Shown: positions 1 to 8,647, counted from the first letter of the stretch. The stretch is 64,000 bases of DNA from Blastococcus sp. TF02-09 (GCF_003319105.1 NZ_QOHH01000009.1:1-64000), one strand, 5' to 3'. Made by a program: numbers and translations. The notes: generated by a model from the letters alone, not told the origin.

Positions 1-1
1 A

Positions 2-118
2 GTTACGGCGGTCATGGCGAGAGGGAAACGCCCGGTCCCATTCCGAACCCGGAAGCTAAGCCTCTCAGCGCCGATGGTACTGCCCTGGAGACGGGGTGGG
101 AGAGTAGGACGCCGCCGG
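2..118 (+). rRNA. rrf: 5S ribosomal RNA
   Basis: The window begins with an actinobacterial 5S rRNA. The 5' end GTTACGGCGG pairs with the 3' end near CCGCCGGAC. The conserved internal blocks are present: GGTCCCATTCCGAACCC in loop B/helix III and the GATGGTACTG and GGGAGAGTAGGACG segments. The 16S and 23S genes should lie just upstream of the window. Exact ends are good to within a few bases. Confidence 0.95.
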
Positions 119-130
119 ACAACCATTCCC

Positions 131-164
131 CGAAGGGCCCCAGCATCCGTGCTGGGGCCCTTCG
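131..164 (+). terminator. Terminator hairpin after the rRNA operon
   Basis: A perfect 15-bp stem (131-145 with 150-164) closes a 4-nt loop (TCCG), starting 13 nt after the 5S gene. No U-tract follows the stem, as is common in high-GC actinobacteria. Its position suggests it ends rRNA operon transcription. Confidence 0.75.
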
Positions 165-185
165 GCATTCCCCGGGCCCAAGGTC

Positions 186-209
186 TCTGCTTTTCCGCGG
201 AAAAGCAGA
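186..209. repeat. 24-bp perfect palindrome, family A copy 1
   Basis: The half-site TCTGCTTTTCCG is followed directly by its exact reverse complement, with CCGCGG at the centre. An identical copy lies at 263-286, with no unpaired centre in either. The copies sit in the gene-free stretch between the 5S terminator and the end of the DUF2461 gene. Function unknown. Confidence 0.85.
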
Positions 210-262
210 CCCCGACCGCGGCCGGCACCGGTTACCCCGGTGTTGGCCGTCGCTGTCGACCT

Positions 263-286
263 TCTGCTTTTCCGCGGAAAAGCAGA
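263..286. repeat. 24-bp perfect palindrome, family A copy 2
   Basis: This is identical to the palindrome at 186-209, centre to centre 77 bp apart. Both are flanked by unrelated sequence, so only the palindrome itself is repeated. Confidence 0.85.
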
Positions 287-317
287 CGTCCCCACCCCGG
301 CGGCCGGGGTGCTGTCT

Positions 318-343
318 CCGGACTTTCGGTACCGAAAGTCCGG
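318..343. repeat. 26-bp perfect palindrome, family B copy 1
   Basis: The half-site CCGGACTTTCGGT is followed by its exact reverse complement, centred on GGTACC. It shares its core with 354-375 but is unrelated in sequence to family A. Confidence 0.85.
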
Positions 344-353
344 CCCCTCCCCG

Positions 354-375
354 GGACTTTCGGTACCGAAAATCC
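354..375. repeat. Imperfect palindrome, family B copy 2
   Basis: It carries the same GACTTTCGGT/ACCGAAA core as 318-343, with one mismatched pair (C357 opposite A372). It ends 5 bp before the stop codon of the minus-strand DUF2461 gene, so it could act as a 3' hairpin for that gene. Confidence 0.75.
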
Positions 376-380
376 GTCGG

Positions 381-1040
381 TCAGCGGCGGGGTTCTTTCG
401 TGGTGGCGCCGACGTTGTCCGCGAGCCACGAGTTGAGCGGCGCTAGGTCGCGCCAGGCGGTGCGCACCCGGTCGAGCACCTCGCGGGTGTGCAGCCAGTC
501 CTCCGGAATCCAGCGCCGGGTGGCGTGCAGCGCCTTGTGCTTGAGGAGCTCGATCCGCTCGTCGTCGGCGGAGTGGCCGGCGGGGACGCGCACCAGGCGC
601 TCTCCCTCGATCTCCCAGCCCGCGGCCTGGAGCCGTTCCACCTCCCGTTCCAGCCGTACGCCCTGGACGGGATCGGCGACGGCGCGGCGGTACCGGGCGA
701 CCTGGTCGCTCTCGAGCCGCCAGCTGCCTCCCGACACCATGAGCCCATCGGCGGAGATCTGCACGTACCAGGCGCCGGCGCCGCGTCCCTCGGGCGTGAC
801 CACCGCGCCCTGGTGCGTCTTATACGGAGTCTTGTCGTGCGAGAAGCGGACGTCGCGGTACGGCCGGAACACCTTCGCCGTCCCGAACTCGCCGGCCAGC
901 TCCTCGAGCAGCGCGAGCACGGGGGCGCGGACGAACGACTCGTACTCGTCGCGGTGCGCTGTCCAGAAGGTCTTGGTGTTGTCCGCCTCGAGGCCCTCGT
1001 AGAAGACCAGCCCCTCGTCCGGGAAGCCCGTGAACGTCAT
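381..1040 (-). CDS. DUF2461 family protein
   Basis: A 219-residue protein of the DUF2461/TIGR02453 family, whose biochemical role is not established. It has the family opening (FPDEGLVFYEGLEADNTKTFW, split here as FPDEGLVFYEGL then EADNTKTFW) and the conserved block FRPYRDVRFSHDKTPYKTHQ near residues 58-77. Length is usual for the family. Its ATG overlaps the stop of the upstream GNAT gene by 4 bp (ATGA), so the two are probably one transcript with coupled translation. No signal peptide or membrane segment is visible, so it should be cytoplasmic. Confidence 0.9.
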   Translation of the reverse strand: MTFTGFPDEGLVFYEGLEADNTKTFWTAHRDEYESFVRAPVLALLEELAGEFGTAKVFRPYRDVRFSHDKTPYKTHQGAVVTPEGRGAGAWYVQISADGLMVSGGSWRLESDQVARYRRAVADPVQGVRLEREVERLQAAGWEIEGERLVRVPAGHSADDERIELLKHKALHATRRWIPEDWLHTREVLDRVRTAWRDLAPLNSWLADNVGATTKEPRR

Positions 1041-1624
1041 GCCGGCCCCTCCTCGACCAGTCCGGTGTGCCAGCGCAGCTCCCGAAGCGGCGTCGTCCCG
1101 GTGTCCAGCGTGCGGGCCCAGCCGTCGGGCTCCCAGCCGGCCGACTCTAAGAACGATGCGGAGACGGTGTCAGCCTGGGGCAGCCAGGTGCGCAGCCGCA
1201 CGACCCCCTGCGCGCGGACGAGGTCGACCGCGGCCGCCAGCAGCCGGCTGCCGTGACCGCGGCGCCCCCAGCGCGGCTCGACCAGAAGCGTCGAGATCTC
1301 CGACGTGGGCCCTGCGGGATCCGGGGACTCCCCGTCGGCGAGCTCCGCCGGCCCGAGGGCGGTGAAGCCGACCACCGTCTCCCGCTCGAGGGCGACCAGC
1401 ACGAGGTGCGCCGGCGTCGGGGGTGCCTCGACCGCGGTGCGCCACGTCCGGGCGGCGGCGGCCTCGTCCCAGGTGTCCAGCAGTTCGGGAGGCAGCACCG
1501 ACCGGTACGCGGTGCGCCAGGCGACGGCCTGCACCCGTGCGATGTCTGTCGCCTCTCCGGGGCGGGCCGGCCGCACCGACACCTCGACGGAGCCGGTCAG
1601 GCGGGGGAACGGCGTGGGGTCCAC
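1037..1624 (-). CDS. GNAT family N-acetyltransferase
   Basis: A 195-residue protein with the GNAT fold: an N-terminal VRPARPGEATDIARV strand-helix, and the acetyl-CoA binding motif A (LLVEPRWGRRGHGSRLL, residues about 112-128, with the R/GxxGxG/A pattern). The acceptor substrate cannot be deduced. The GTG start is preceded by TAGGCT on the coding strand with a 7-nt gap, the leaderless arrangement seen elsewhere in this window. It is first gene of a two-gene unit with the DUF2461 gene. Confidence 0.88.
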   Translation of the reverse strand: MDPTPFPRLTGSVEVSVRPARPGEATDIARVQAVAWRTAYRSVLPPELLDTWDEAAAARTWRTAVEAPPTPAHLVLVALERETVVGFTALGPAELADGESPDPAGPTSEISTLLVEPRWGRRGHGSRLLAAAVDLVRAQGVVRLRTWLPQADTVSASFLESAGWEPDGWARTLDTGTTPLRELRWHTGLVEEGPA

Positions 1625-1686
1625 GTCCGCGAGCCTAGGCAGGCCCTGGCGGCGCAGATGTCGGTGCCCGCGGGCAGGATCGCACC

Positions 1687-2898
1687 GTGACCCCCGTGGA
1701 CCGACTGCCGGCCGGGCTGGCGCGGCGGATCGCGCTCGCCGCCCAGGGCTTCGCCGCTCCGCGGCCCTCGACGCCGGCGGGGTCCCGCCAGCTCCGGGCC
1801 GTCGCCCAGCGGCTGGCGGTCGTGCAGATCGACTCGGTCAACGTCCTCTCCCGCGCGCACTACCTGCCGTTCTTCAGCCGGTTGGGCCCCTATCCGCGAG
1901 CGGCGCTCGACGGGCTCACGAACGGGCGGGGCGCGCTGTTCGAGTACTGGGCGCACGAGGCGTCCTTCCTCCCGGTACGGCTGCACCCCTACCTCCGCTG
2001 GCGCATGTCCGCGGCGGAGAAGGAGGCGTGGGGCTCGATGACCCGGGTGGCCAGGGAGCGGCCCGAGTACGTGGCCGCACTCGTCGAGCGGGTGCGCACC
2101 GGTGGCCCGCTGCGCGCCGCCGAGCTGGGGGAGGCCCGTCCCGACCGCCCCGGCAGCATGTGGAACTGGCACGCCGGCAAGGCGGCGCTGGAGTACCTGT
2201 TCTTCACCGGCGTGCTGACCGCGCGGGGGCGCACGGCCGGCTTCGAGCGGGTCTACAACCTCACCGAGCGGGTGCTGCCGGCCGCGGTGCTCGCGCAGCC
2301 CGTGCCGGACCGTGCGGACGCCGTCCGGGAGCTGGTCCGCACCGCCGCCCGCGCCCTCGGCGTCGGCACGGAGAAGGACCTGCGGGACTACTTCCGGCTC
2401 TCGCCGGCGGACGCGCGCACGGCGATCGCGGAGCTGGCCGACGCCGGTGAGCTGCTGGCCGTCGAGGTGGACGGCTGGGGCCGGCCGGCCTGGCTGGACC
2501 CGCAGGCCCACCGCCCGCGCTGGATCCGGGCGCGGGCGCTGCTGAGCCCCTTCGACTCGCTGATCTGGGAGCGCCCCCGTGTCGAGCGGATCTTCGGCTT
2601 CCGGTACCGGCTGGAGATCTACACGCCGGCGCCCCAGCGGGTGCACGGCTACTACGTGCTGCCCTTCCTGCTGGGCGACCGCCTCGTGGGGCGGGTCGAC
2701 CTCAAGGCCGACCGGCAGGCGTCGGTGCTGCGCGTGCAGTCCGCCTTCGCCGAGGACGGCGTCGCGCACGAGGAGGTGGCCGCCGAGCTCGCCGACGAGC
2801 TGCGGCTGATGGCCGACTGGATGGAGCTCGACGACGTCGTCGTGGGTGAGCGCGGCGACCTCGCCTGCGACCTCAGCCGGGCGGTGGCGTTGCGCTGA
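1687..2898 (+). CDS. YcaQ-like DNA glycosylase (HTH_42 winged-helix protein)
   Basis: A 403-residue member of the YcaQ/AlkX (HTH_42) family, whose characterised members unhook DNA interstrand crosslinks. The family's catalytic QxD motif is visible as Q47-I-D49 inside VVQIDSVNVLSRAHYLPFFSRLG (split: VVQIDSVNVLSR, AHYLPFFSRLG). The length matches the family, and LSPFDSLIWERPR near residue 285 is a typical C-terminal block. The start is GTG with a weak CAGGAT element 6 nt upstream. Its 3' end overlaps the convergent gene at 2873 by 26 bp. Role in repair is inferred from the family. Confidence 0.85.
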   Translation: MTPVDRLPAGLARRIALAAQGFAAPRPSTPAGSRQLRAVAQRLAVVQIDSVNVLSRAHYLPFFSRLGPYPRAALDGLTNGRGALFEYWAHEASFLPVRLHPYLRWRMSAAEKEAWGSMTRVARERPEYVAALVERVRTGGPLRAAELGEARPDRPGSMWNWHAGKAALEYLFFTGVLTARGRTAGFERVYNLTERVLPAAVLAQPVPDRADAVRELVRTAARALGVGTEKDLRDYFRLSPADARTAIAELADAGELLAVEVDGWGRPAWLDPQAHRPRWIRARALLSPFDSLIWERPRVERIFGFRYRLEIYTPAPQRVHGYYVLPFLLGDRLVGRVDLKADRQASVLRVQSAFAEDGVAHEEVAAELADELRLMADWMELDDVVVGERGDLACDLSRAVALR

Positions 2899-3370
2899 GC
2901 CCGCCCGACTCCACGCCCAGCCCGCCGAGCAGCACCACGGCGTGGATGCGCAGGTCGGCCGCGTGCTCGTCGTGGGTGCGCTGCACGCCGCCGTCGGCAC
3001 CGATGCCGCCGACGCCCCGGAACCGCCACCAGACCCGCCAGTCGGCCGGGACGCGGACGGCGAGCCCGGCCATCCCCATCCGGACCGTCAGGTCGACACC
3101 GTGCGCGGGGAGCGGCAGGGCGGTCAGGTCGATCTCCGCGCCGGCCATCGCCAGGTCGACGCGCAGCCGCGTGAGGTCGGGGTTGATGGGACGCAGCTCC
3201 AGTCCGTTGTGGGTGACCACCCGGCGGATGCTCGTGCTCGTCGCGTCCCCCTCTTTGCGCCGCCACGCGCCGTAGAACCCGGCCGCAGCCACCACCGCCT
3301 GGAAGGTGAACCAGCCGACGAGCCAGGGCCGCAGCCGGCGGAGCACGGACGACCAGTTCGGGTTCCTCAT
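2873..3370 (-). CDS. Small membrane protein with LiaF-like C-terminal domain
   Basis: A 165-residue protein. Residues about 14-36 form one hydrophobic segment ([21 protein letters not shown]). The rest resembles the C-terminal domain of LiaF/YvqF cell-wall-stress proteins: an alternating strand pattern with [11 protein letters not shown], then [20 protein letters not shown] and a VGGIGADGG turn. LiaF proteins sense or dampen envelope stress signalling, but no LiaRS pair is adjacent, so function stays open. The ATG start gives the complete membrane segment. The 3' end overlaps the YcaQ-like gene tail to tail. Confidence 0.65.
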   Translation of the reverse strand: MRNPNWSSVLRRLRPWLVGWFTFQAVVAAAGFYGAWRRKEGDATSTSIRRVVTHNGLELRPINPDLTRLRVDLAMAGAEIDLTALPLPAHGVDLTVRMGMAGLAVRVPADWRVWWRFRGVGGIGADGGVQRTHDEHAADLRIHAVVLLGGLGVESGGLSATPPPG

Positions 3371-3417
3371 GGCCGAAGCCTGCCGTCGCGGGGCCCGCAG
3401 GACCAGGGGCGGCGTCC

Positions 3418-3840
3418 TCAGCCCGGTGGCGGCCCGGCGGGCGGCAGGCCCGCGAGCCGGCTGACGAGCGCCAGCCCCTCGGGCTCGCCCGGCCAGTGCC
3501 GGGCGAGCGCGTCGCTGCCGGCGCGCCGGGCCACCGACCGCAGCGTCCAGGCCACCACGACGACGTCGTCGGCGTAGCCGATCACCGGGATGACGTCCGG
3601 GACCAGGTCGATCGGCAGCAGCAGGTAGCCCAGCAGCAGCCACAGCCGGACGCGCACCCCGCGGGGGAGCGAACCGTCGGCGGCCAGGCGGCGCACGAGG
3701 CGGACGACGTCGGGAAGCAGGCGGAGCGCCGTGCGGGCGGTCAGCTCGTCGGTGCGTGCCCGCCACAGCAGCGCGAGCAGGGCCAGCCAGAGCAGCAGCA
3801 CCCCACCGGCGACGGCGGCCAGTGCCCGCACCCAGTCCAC
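3418..3840 (-). CDS. YkvA family (DUF1232) membrane protein
   Basis: A 140-residue protein with an N-terminal membrane segment ([21 protein letters not shown]). A DUF1232/YkvA domain follows, recognised by [29 protein letters not shown] (split: [24 protein letters not shown]) at about residues 84-112. The family's function is unknown. The GTG start at 3840 is chosen because it begins just before the membrane segment and has CAGACT 6 nt upstream. It is divergent from thyX, with 39 bp between start codons. Confidence 0.8.
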   Translation of the reverse strand: MDWVRALAAVAGGVLLLWLALLALLWRARTDELTARTALRLLPDVVRLVRRLAADGSLPRGVRVRLWLLLGYLLLPIDLVPDVIPVIGYADDVVVVAWTLRSVARRAGSDALARHWPGEPEGLALVSRLAGLPPAGPPPG

Positions 3841-3879
3841 CGGCCCAGTCTGCCGCCGTCCCGGCCGTACGCTCACGGC

Positions 3880-4632
3880 GTGCCCGAGATCGTGCCGCTG
3901 AAGGTCCAGGTCGTCGCCCAGACGCAGTTCACCCCGCCGGCCGATGTCCCGTGGCAGACCGATGCGGAGGGCGGGCAGGCGCTGGCCGAGTTCGCCGGGC
4001 GCGCCTGCTACCAGTCGTGGGACAAGCCCAACCCGGCGACCGCGACGAACGCCGCCTACCTGCGGCACCTCCTCGAGGTGGGTCACCTGTCGGTTCTCGA
4101 GCACGGCAGCGTGAGCATGTACCTGACGGGTGTCTCGCGGTCGCTGAGCTCCGAGCTGGTCCGGCACCGGCACTTCTCCTACAGCCAGCTCTCCCCGCGC
4201 CACCTGCCCGAGCGGGACGCCGGGATGGTGGAGCCGGCCGCGATCGCCGAGGACCCGGAGCTGCACGCGCTCTTCGTGGCGGCCACCGGGGCGGCGATCG
4301 AGGCCCACGACCGGTTGCTGGCCGGGCTGGAGCAGCGGGTCGCGGACCTGCCCAACGCGAGCCTGCGGCGCAAGCAGGCCCGGCAGGCGGCCCGCGCGGT
4401 GCTGCCCGCGGCCGCCGAGACCCGGATCCTGGTCACCGGCAACTACCGGGCCTGGCGGCACTTCGTCGCGATGCGGGCCAGCGAGCACGCCGACGTGGAG
4501 CTCCGCGGCCTGGCCATCGCCTGCCTGCGCGAGCTGCAGCGGGTGGCCGGCAACGTGTTCGGCGACTTCCGGATCAGCACCCTGGCCGACGGCAGCGAGG
4601 TGGCCGCCAGCCCGCTGGTCGGGGAGGGCTGA
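3880..4632 (+). CDS. thyX: Flavin-dependent thymidylate synthase ThyX
   Basis: Makes dTMP from dUMP using methylene-tetrahydrofolate, FAD and NADPH, releasing tetrahydrofolate rather than dihydrofolate. The 250-residue protein has the ThyX signature RHRx7S (R95-H96-R97 to S105) within [13 protein letters not shown], plus [12 protein letters not shown] upstream and [14 protein letters not shown] later. The GTG start lies 6 nt after TACGCT (3868-3873), consistent with a leaderless mRNA, and gives the normal N-terminus. It is first of a plus-strand block continuing into thyA, folA, dapA and rnj. In M. tuberculosis thyX also neighbours dapA and the RNase J gene. Confidence 0.96.
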   Translation: MPEIVPLKVQVVAQTQFTPPADVPWQTDAEGGQALAEFAGRACYQSWDKPNPATATNAAYLRHLLEVGHLSVLEHGSVSMYLTGVSRSLSSELVRHRHFSYSQLSPRHLPERDAGMVEPAAIAEDPELHALFVAATGAAIEAHDRLLAGLEQRVADLPNASLRRKQARQAARAVLPAAAETRILVTGNYRAWRHFVAMRASEHADVELRGLAIACLRELQRVAGNVFGDFRISTLADGSEVAASPLVGEG

Positions 4633-4666
4633 GCCCCCTGGGGCGGATGCGGCCGGCGCGTGCCGG

Positions 4667-4689
4667 CTGTCGGTGCTCCGCCGTAGTGT
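4667..4689 (+). promoter_or_regulatory. Candidate RecA-NDp/PafBC-type promoter of thyA
   Basis: CTGTCGGTG (4667-4675), 8 nt, then TAGTGT (4684-4689). This fits the actinobacterial DNA-damage promoter motif tTGTCRgTG-N8-TAnnnT at every position but the first. The -10 ends 7 nt before the thyA GTG, so the transcript would be leaderless. Sequence match only. Confidence 0.55.
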
Positions 4690-4696
4690 CGGGTGC

Positions 4697-5503
4697 GTGG
4701 CAGCGCCGATCGACACCCAGTACGAGGACCTCCTGCGCCGGATCCTGGAGCAGGGCACGCCGAAGCAGGACCGCACCGGCACCGGCACGGTCAGCCTGTT
4801 CGGCGAGCGGCTGCGGTACGACCTGTCCGAGACCTTCCCGCTCGTGACGACGAAGAAGGTGCACTTCAAGTCGATCGCGGTCGAGCTGCTGTGGTTCCTG
4901 CGCGGGGACAGCAACGTCGGCTGGCTGCGCGAGCAGGGCGTCACGATCTGGGACGAGTGGGCCTCGCCCGAGGGGGAGCTCGGTCCCGTCTACGGCGTCC
5001 AGTGGCGGTCGTGGCCGGCGCCGGACGGGCAGCAGATCGACCAGATCTCCGCCGTCCTGGACACGCTGCGCTCCGACCCCGACTCCCGCCGGATGATCGT
5101 CTCCGCGTGGAACGTCGGTGCGCTGCCGGAGATGGCGCTCGCGCCGTGCCACGCGCTGTTCCAGTTCTACGTCGCCGACGGCAAGCTCTCCTGCCAGCTC
5201 TACCAGCGCAGCGCCGACATGTTCCTGGGCGTCCCGTTCAACATCGCCAGCTACGCCCTGCTCACCCGCATGGTCGCCGCCCAGGTGGGCCTGGAGCCGG
5301 GCGACTTCGTGTGGGTGGGCGGGGACTGCCACATCTACAGCAACCACGTGGCGCAGGTGACCGAGCAGCTCTCCCGCGCGCCGAAGCCGTTCCCCACCCT
5401 GGAGCTCGCGCCGGCGCCCTCATTGTTCGACTACACCTACGAGCACTTCGCGCTGCGCGACTACGACCACCACCCCGCCATCCGCGGCGCCGTGGCCGTC
5501 TGA
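4697..5503 (+). CDS. thyA: Thymidylate synthase ThyA
   Basis: Classical thymidylate synthase, converting dUMP and methylene-THF to dTMP and dihydrofolate, which FolA encoded next door would recycle. The 268-residue length is standard. The nucleophile is C151 in [18 protein letters not shown] near residue 26, the folate-side [16 protein letters not shown] and [10 protein letters not shown] are all present. The GTG start is favoured over upstream codons because it matches ThyA N-termini and sits 7 nt after the TAGTGT -10. The coexistence of thyA and thyX, 64 bp apart, is notable. Confidence 0.96.
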   Translation: MAAPIDTQYEDLLRRILEQGTPKQDRTGTGTVSLFGERLRYDLSETFPLVTTKKVHFKSIAVELLWFLRGDSNVGWLREQGVTIWDEWASPEGELGPVYGVQWRSWPAPDGQQIDQISAVLDTLRSDPDSRRMIVSAWNVGALPEMALAPCHALFQFYVADGKLSCQLYQRSADMFLGVPFNIASYALLTRMVAAQVGLEPGDFVWVGGDCHIYSNHVAQVTEQLSRAPKPFPTLELAPAPSLFDYTYEHFALRDYDHHPAIRGAVAV

Positions 5504-5516
5504 CCGGCCGCTCCCG

Positions 5517-6044
5517 ATGACCGTCGGCATGGTGTGGGCGCAGGCCCGCGGGGGCGTGATCGGTGCCGACGGCGGCCTGCCCTGGCACCTGCCCGAGGAC
5601 CTGGCGCTGTTCCGCCGGCTCACCACGGGCTCGACCGTCGTCATGGGCCGGCGCACGTGGGAGTCGCTGCCCGAGCGCTTCCGCCCCCTGCCGGGCCGGC
5701 GCAACGTCGTCCTCACCTCCGACCGGGGCTGGTCCGCCGACGGCGCTCATCCCGCCGGGTCGGTCGACGAGGTGCTCGCCGAGCACCCGGACGTCTGGGT
5801 CATCGGCGGGGGAGCGGTGTACGCCGCGTTCCTGCCGCACGCCGACCGGCTGGTGGTCACCGACGTCGACGTTGACGTTGACGGCGACACCTGGGCGCCG
5901 GTCCTGGACGGGGCCTGGACCCGCACCACCCGGACGCCAGAGCACGGCTGGTCGGAGTCCGCGACGGGGAGGCTGCGCTACGCCGTGTCGGAGTACGAGC
6001 GCGCCGCCGCGACCGGGACCGACCAGCGGCGCGCGGCTCGGTAG
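5517..6044 (+). CDS. folA: Dihydrofolate reductase
   Basis: Reduces dihydrofolate to tetrahydrofolate with NADPH. The 175-residue protein shows the DHFR signature GVIGADGGLPWHLPEDLALFRRLT (split: GVIGADGGLPWHLPED, LALFRRLT), the VVMGRRTWESLP cofactor loop and VIGGGAVYAAFLP. A short Val-Asp run (TDVDVDVDGD) lies in the strand after it. It follows thyA by 13 bp, the usual thyA-folA pairing, since ThyA generates its substrate. Confidence 0.95.
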   Translation: MTVGMVWAQARGGVIGADGGLPWHLPEDLALFRRLTTGSTVVMGRRTWESLPERFRPLPGRRNVVLTSDRGWSADGAHPAGSVDEVLAEHPDVWVIGGGAVYAAFLPHADRLVVTDVDVDVDGDTWAPVLDGAWTRTTRTPEHGWSESATGRLRYAVSEYERAAATGTDQRRAAR

Positions 6045-6053
6045 ATTCAGCCC

Positions 6054-6950
6054 ATGACCACCGACCCCGCCCGGCCCTTCGGGCGCGTGCTGACGGCGAT
6101 GGTCACGCCGCTGGCCGAGGACGGGTCCATCGACCTGGCCGGCGCCCAGGAGCTGGCCGCCCACCTCGTCGACCGCCAGGCGCACGACGGCCTGGTCGTG
6201 CTCGGCACGACCGGTGAGGCCCCGACCCTGAGCGACGGCGAGTCGCACGCCGTCCTCGAGGCGGTGATCGACGCGGTCGGTGACCGCGCCGCCGTCGTCG
6301 CCGGGGTCGGCACCAACGACACCGCGCACTCGGTCGACCGCGCCCAGGCCGCGGAGCGTCTCGGCGCCCATGGCCTGCTCGTCGTCACCCCCTACTACAA
6401 CAAGCCCCCGCAAGCCGGGCTGCTGCGGCACTTCACCGCGGTGGCCGACAGCACCGATCTGCCGGTGATGCTGTACGACATCCCACCGCGCTCGGTGGTG
6501 CCCATCGAGGTCGAGACCCTCGTGCGGCTGGCCGAGCACCCGCGGATCGTCGCCGTGAAGGACGCCAAGGGCGACTTCGGCGCCATGGCCTGGACCAGGG
6601 CACGCAGCGACCTCGCCTTCTACAGCGGCGAGGACATGCTCAACCTGCCCATCCTGGCGATGGGCGGCGTCGGGGTGGTCAGCGTGGTGGGTCATCTCGT
6701 CGGTCCCCGGCTCGCGGAGCTGATCGCGGCGGTCGAGGCCGGCGACCTGGCCCGGGCCCGCGCCGTAAACGACAGCCTGCTGCCGGTCTACACCGGCATC
6801 TTCCGCACCCAGGGCGCGATCCTGGTCAAGGCGGCGCTCAACGCTCTCGGCCTGCCGGCCGGCCCGCTGCGGCCGCCGCTCGTCGAGGCGACCGACGACC
6901 AGCTCGCGCAACTGCGCATCGACCTCGCCGACGGAGGCGTCAAACTGTGA
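6054..6950 (+). CDS. dapA: 4-hydroxy-tetrahydrodipicolinate synthase
   Basis: First committed step of lysine and diaminopimelate synthesis: condenses aspartate semialdehyde and pyruvate. The 298-residue protein has GTTGEAPTLS, YYNKPPQAGLLRHF, the catalytic-tyrosine region LYDIPPRS and the Schiff-base lysine in IVAVKDAKGDF. YDIP replaces the commoner YNVP. The ATG lies 6 nt after TAGATT (6042-6047), a leaderless arrangement despite folA ending only 9 bp upstream. It overlaps rnj by 4 bp. The distal DAP gene dapF is at 44.6 kb. Confidence 0.95.
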   Translation: MTTDPARPFGRVLTAMVTPLAEDGSIDLAGAQELAAHLVDRQAHDGLVVLGTTGEAPTLSDGESHAVLEAVIDAVGDRAAVVAGVGTNDTAHSVDRAQAAERLGAHGLLVVTPYYNKPPQAGLLRHFTAVADSTDLPVMLYDIPPRSVVPIEVETLVRLAEHPRIVAVKDAKGDFGAMAWTRARSDLAFYSGEDMLNLPILAMGGVGVVSVVGHLVGPRLAELIAAVEAGDLARARAVNDSLLPVYTGIFRTQGAILVKAALNALGLPAGPLRPPLVEATDDQLAQLRIDLADGGVKL

Positions 6951-8647
6951 GTGGCCAGGTCACCCAGCCCCATCTCGATCTCAAGGCGCCGCCACCGCTG
7001 CCCGAGGGCGGCCTGCGGGTCATGGCGCTGGGCGGGCTGGGCGAGATCGGCCGCAACATGGCGGTGCTCGAGTTCGACGGTCAGCTGCTCGTCATCGACT
7101 GCGGCGTCCTCTTCCCCGAGGCCGAGCAGCCCGGCATCGACCTGATCCTGCCCGACTTCGGGGTCATCGAGCACCGGCTCGACGACATCACCGCCGTCGT
7201 CCTCACCCACGGGCACGAGGACCACATCGGGGCCATCCCGTACCTGCTGCGGCTGCGCGAGGACATCCCGCTGGTCGGCTCCCGGTTCACCCTGGCGCTG
7301 GTCAAGGCCAAGCTCCGCGAGCACCGCATCGACCCGGTGCTGGTCGAGGTGGCCGCCGGCGACGACCACCTGGCCGGGCCGTTCCACTGCGAGTTCATCT
7401 CGGTGAACCACTCGATCCCCGACGCCCTCGCCGTCGCGGTGCACACCCCCGCCGGGCTGCTGGTGCACACCGGTGACTTCAAGATGGACCAGCTGCCTCT
7501 GGACGGCGTCCTCACCGACCTGGGTGCCTTCGCCCGCCTCGGGGTCTCCGGCATCGACCTGCTGCTGGCCGACTCCACGAACGCCGAGGTGCCCGGCTTC
7601 GTCACCCCCGAGCGCAGCATCGGCCCGGTCCTGGACGACGTGTTCGCCCGGGCCACCCAGCGGCTGATCGTCTCCAGCTTCGCCAGCCACGTGCATCGCA
7701 TCCAGCAGGTGCTCGACTGCGCGCACAAGCACGGGCGCAAGGTGGCCCTGGTGGGCCGCTCGATGGTCCGCAACATGGGGGTGGCCCGCGACCTGGGGCT
7801 GCTGCACATGGCGCCGGGCCTCATGGTCTCCCTGGACGACGCCGCGAAGATGCCGGCCGAGCAGGTCGTGCTAGTGAGCACCGGGTCGCAGGGCGAACCG
7901 CTCTCCGCCCTGGGCCGCATGGCCCGCGGTGACCACCACCAGGTCACCATCGAGGCCGGCGACACCGTCGTGCTCGCCTCCTCGCTGGTGCCGGGCAACG
8001 AGACCGCCGTTTACAAGGTCATCAACGGGCTGTCCCGGCTCGGCGCCACGGTCGTGCACAAGGAGACCGCGCGGGTGCACGTCTCCGGGCACGCGCCCGC
8101 CGGCGAGCTGCGCACGCTGCTCAACGTGGCCAAGCCCCGCTACCTGATGCCGGTGCACGGGGAGTGGCGCCACCTGCGCGCCCACGCCAAGCTCGCCGAG
8201 GAGACCGGCATGGCGGCCGACCGCGTGCTGCTGGCCGAGGACGGCGTGGTGATCGACCTCGTCGACGGCAAGGCGACGATCGTGGGCAGCGTGCCCATCG
8301 GCAACGTCTACGTCGACGGGCTCAACGTCGGCGACGTCGGGGAGGAGTCGCTGCAGGCCCGCCGGATCCTCGGCGACGAGGGCTTCGTGGCGCTGACCGT
8401 GGTGGTGGAGCCGTCGACGCGGACGATCGTGCGTCCGGTGCACCTGTCGACCAAGGGCTTCTCCGACGACCCGTCCGCCTTCGACGAGGTCCTGCGCCTG
8501 GTCGAGGACAACCTGCGCCGGGCGCTGCAGGACGACGAGGTCGACGCCCACCGGCTGTCGCAGATCATCCGGCGCACCGTCGGCAAGTGGGTGTCGGACA
8601 CCCACCGTCGCCGCCCGATGATCATCCCGACCGTCCTGGAGGTGTGA
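6947..8647 (+). CDS. rnj: Ribonuclease J
   Basis: Metallo-beta-lactamase/beta-CASP ribonuclease with endo- and 5'-exonuclease activity in RNA decay and rRNA maturation. The 566-residue protein has the metal-binding motif H88-G-H90-E-D92-H93. It has VNHSIPDALAVAVHTPAG and HTGDFKMD in the lactamase part, then the beta-CASP block with STGSQGEPLSALGRMA and HVSGHAPAGELRTLL. The GTG start overlaps the dapA stop (GTGA). The dapA-rnj order matches M. tuberculosis Rv2753c-Rv2752c. Confidence 0.95.
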   Translation: MSGQVTQPHLDLKAPPPLPEGGLRVMALGGLGEIGRNMAVLEFDGQLLVIDCGVLFPEAEQPGIDLILPDFGVIEHRLDDITAVVLTHGHEDHIGAIPYLLRLREDIPLVGSRFTLALVKAKLREHRIDPVLVEVAAGDDHLAGPFHCEFISVNHSIPDALAVAVHTPAGLLVHTGDFKMDQLPLDGVLTDLGAFARLGVSGIDLLLADSTNAEVPGFVTPERSIGPVLDDVFARATQRLIVSSFASHVHRIQQVLDCAHKHGRKVALVGRSMVRNMGVARDLGLLHMAPGLMVSLDDAAKMPAEQVVLVSTGSQGEPLSALGRMARGDHHQVTIEAGDTVVLASSLVPGNETAVYKVINGLSRLGATVVHKETARVHVSGHAPAGELRTLLNVAKPRYLMPVHGEWRHLRAHAKLAEETGMAADRVLLAEDGVVIDLVDGKATIVGSVPIGNVYVDGLNVGDVGEESLQARRILGDEGFVALTVVVEPSTRTIVRPVHLSTKGFSDDPSAFDEVLRLVEDNLRRALQDDEVDAHRLSQIIRRTVGKWVSDTHRRRPMIIPTVLEV

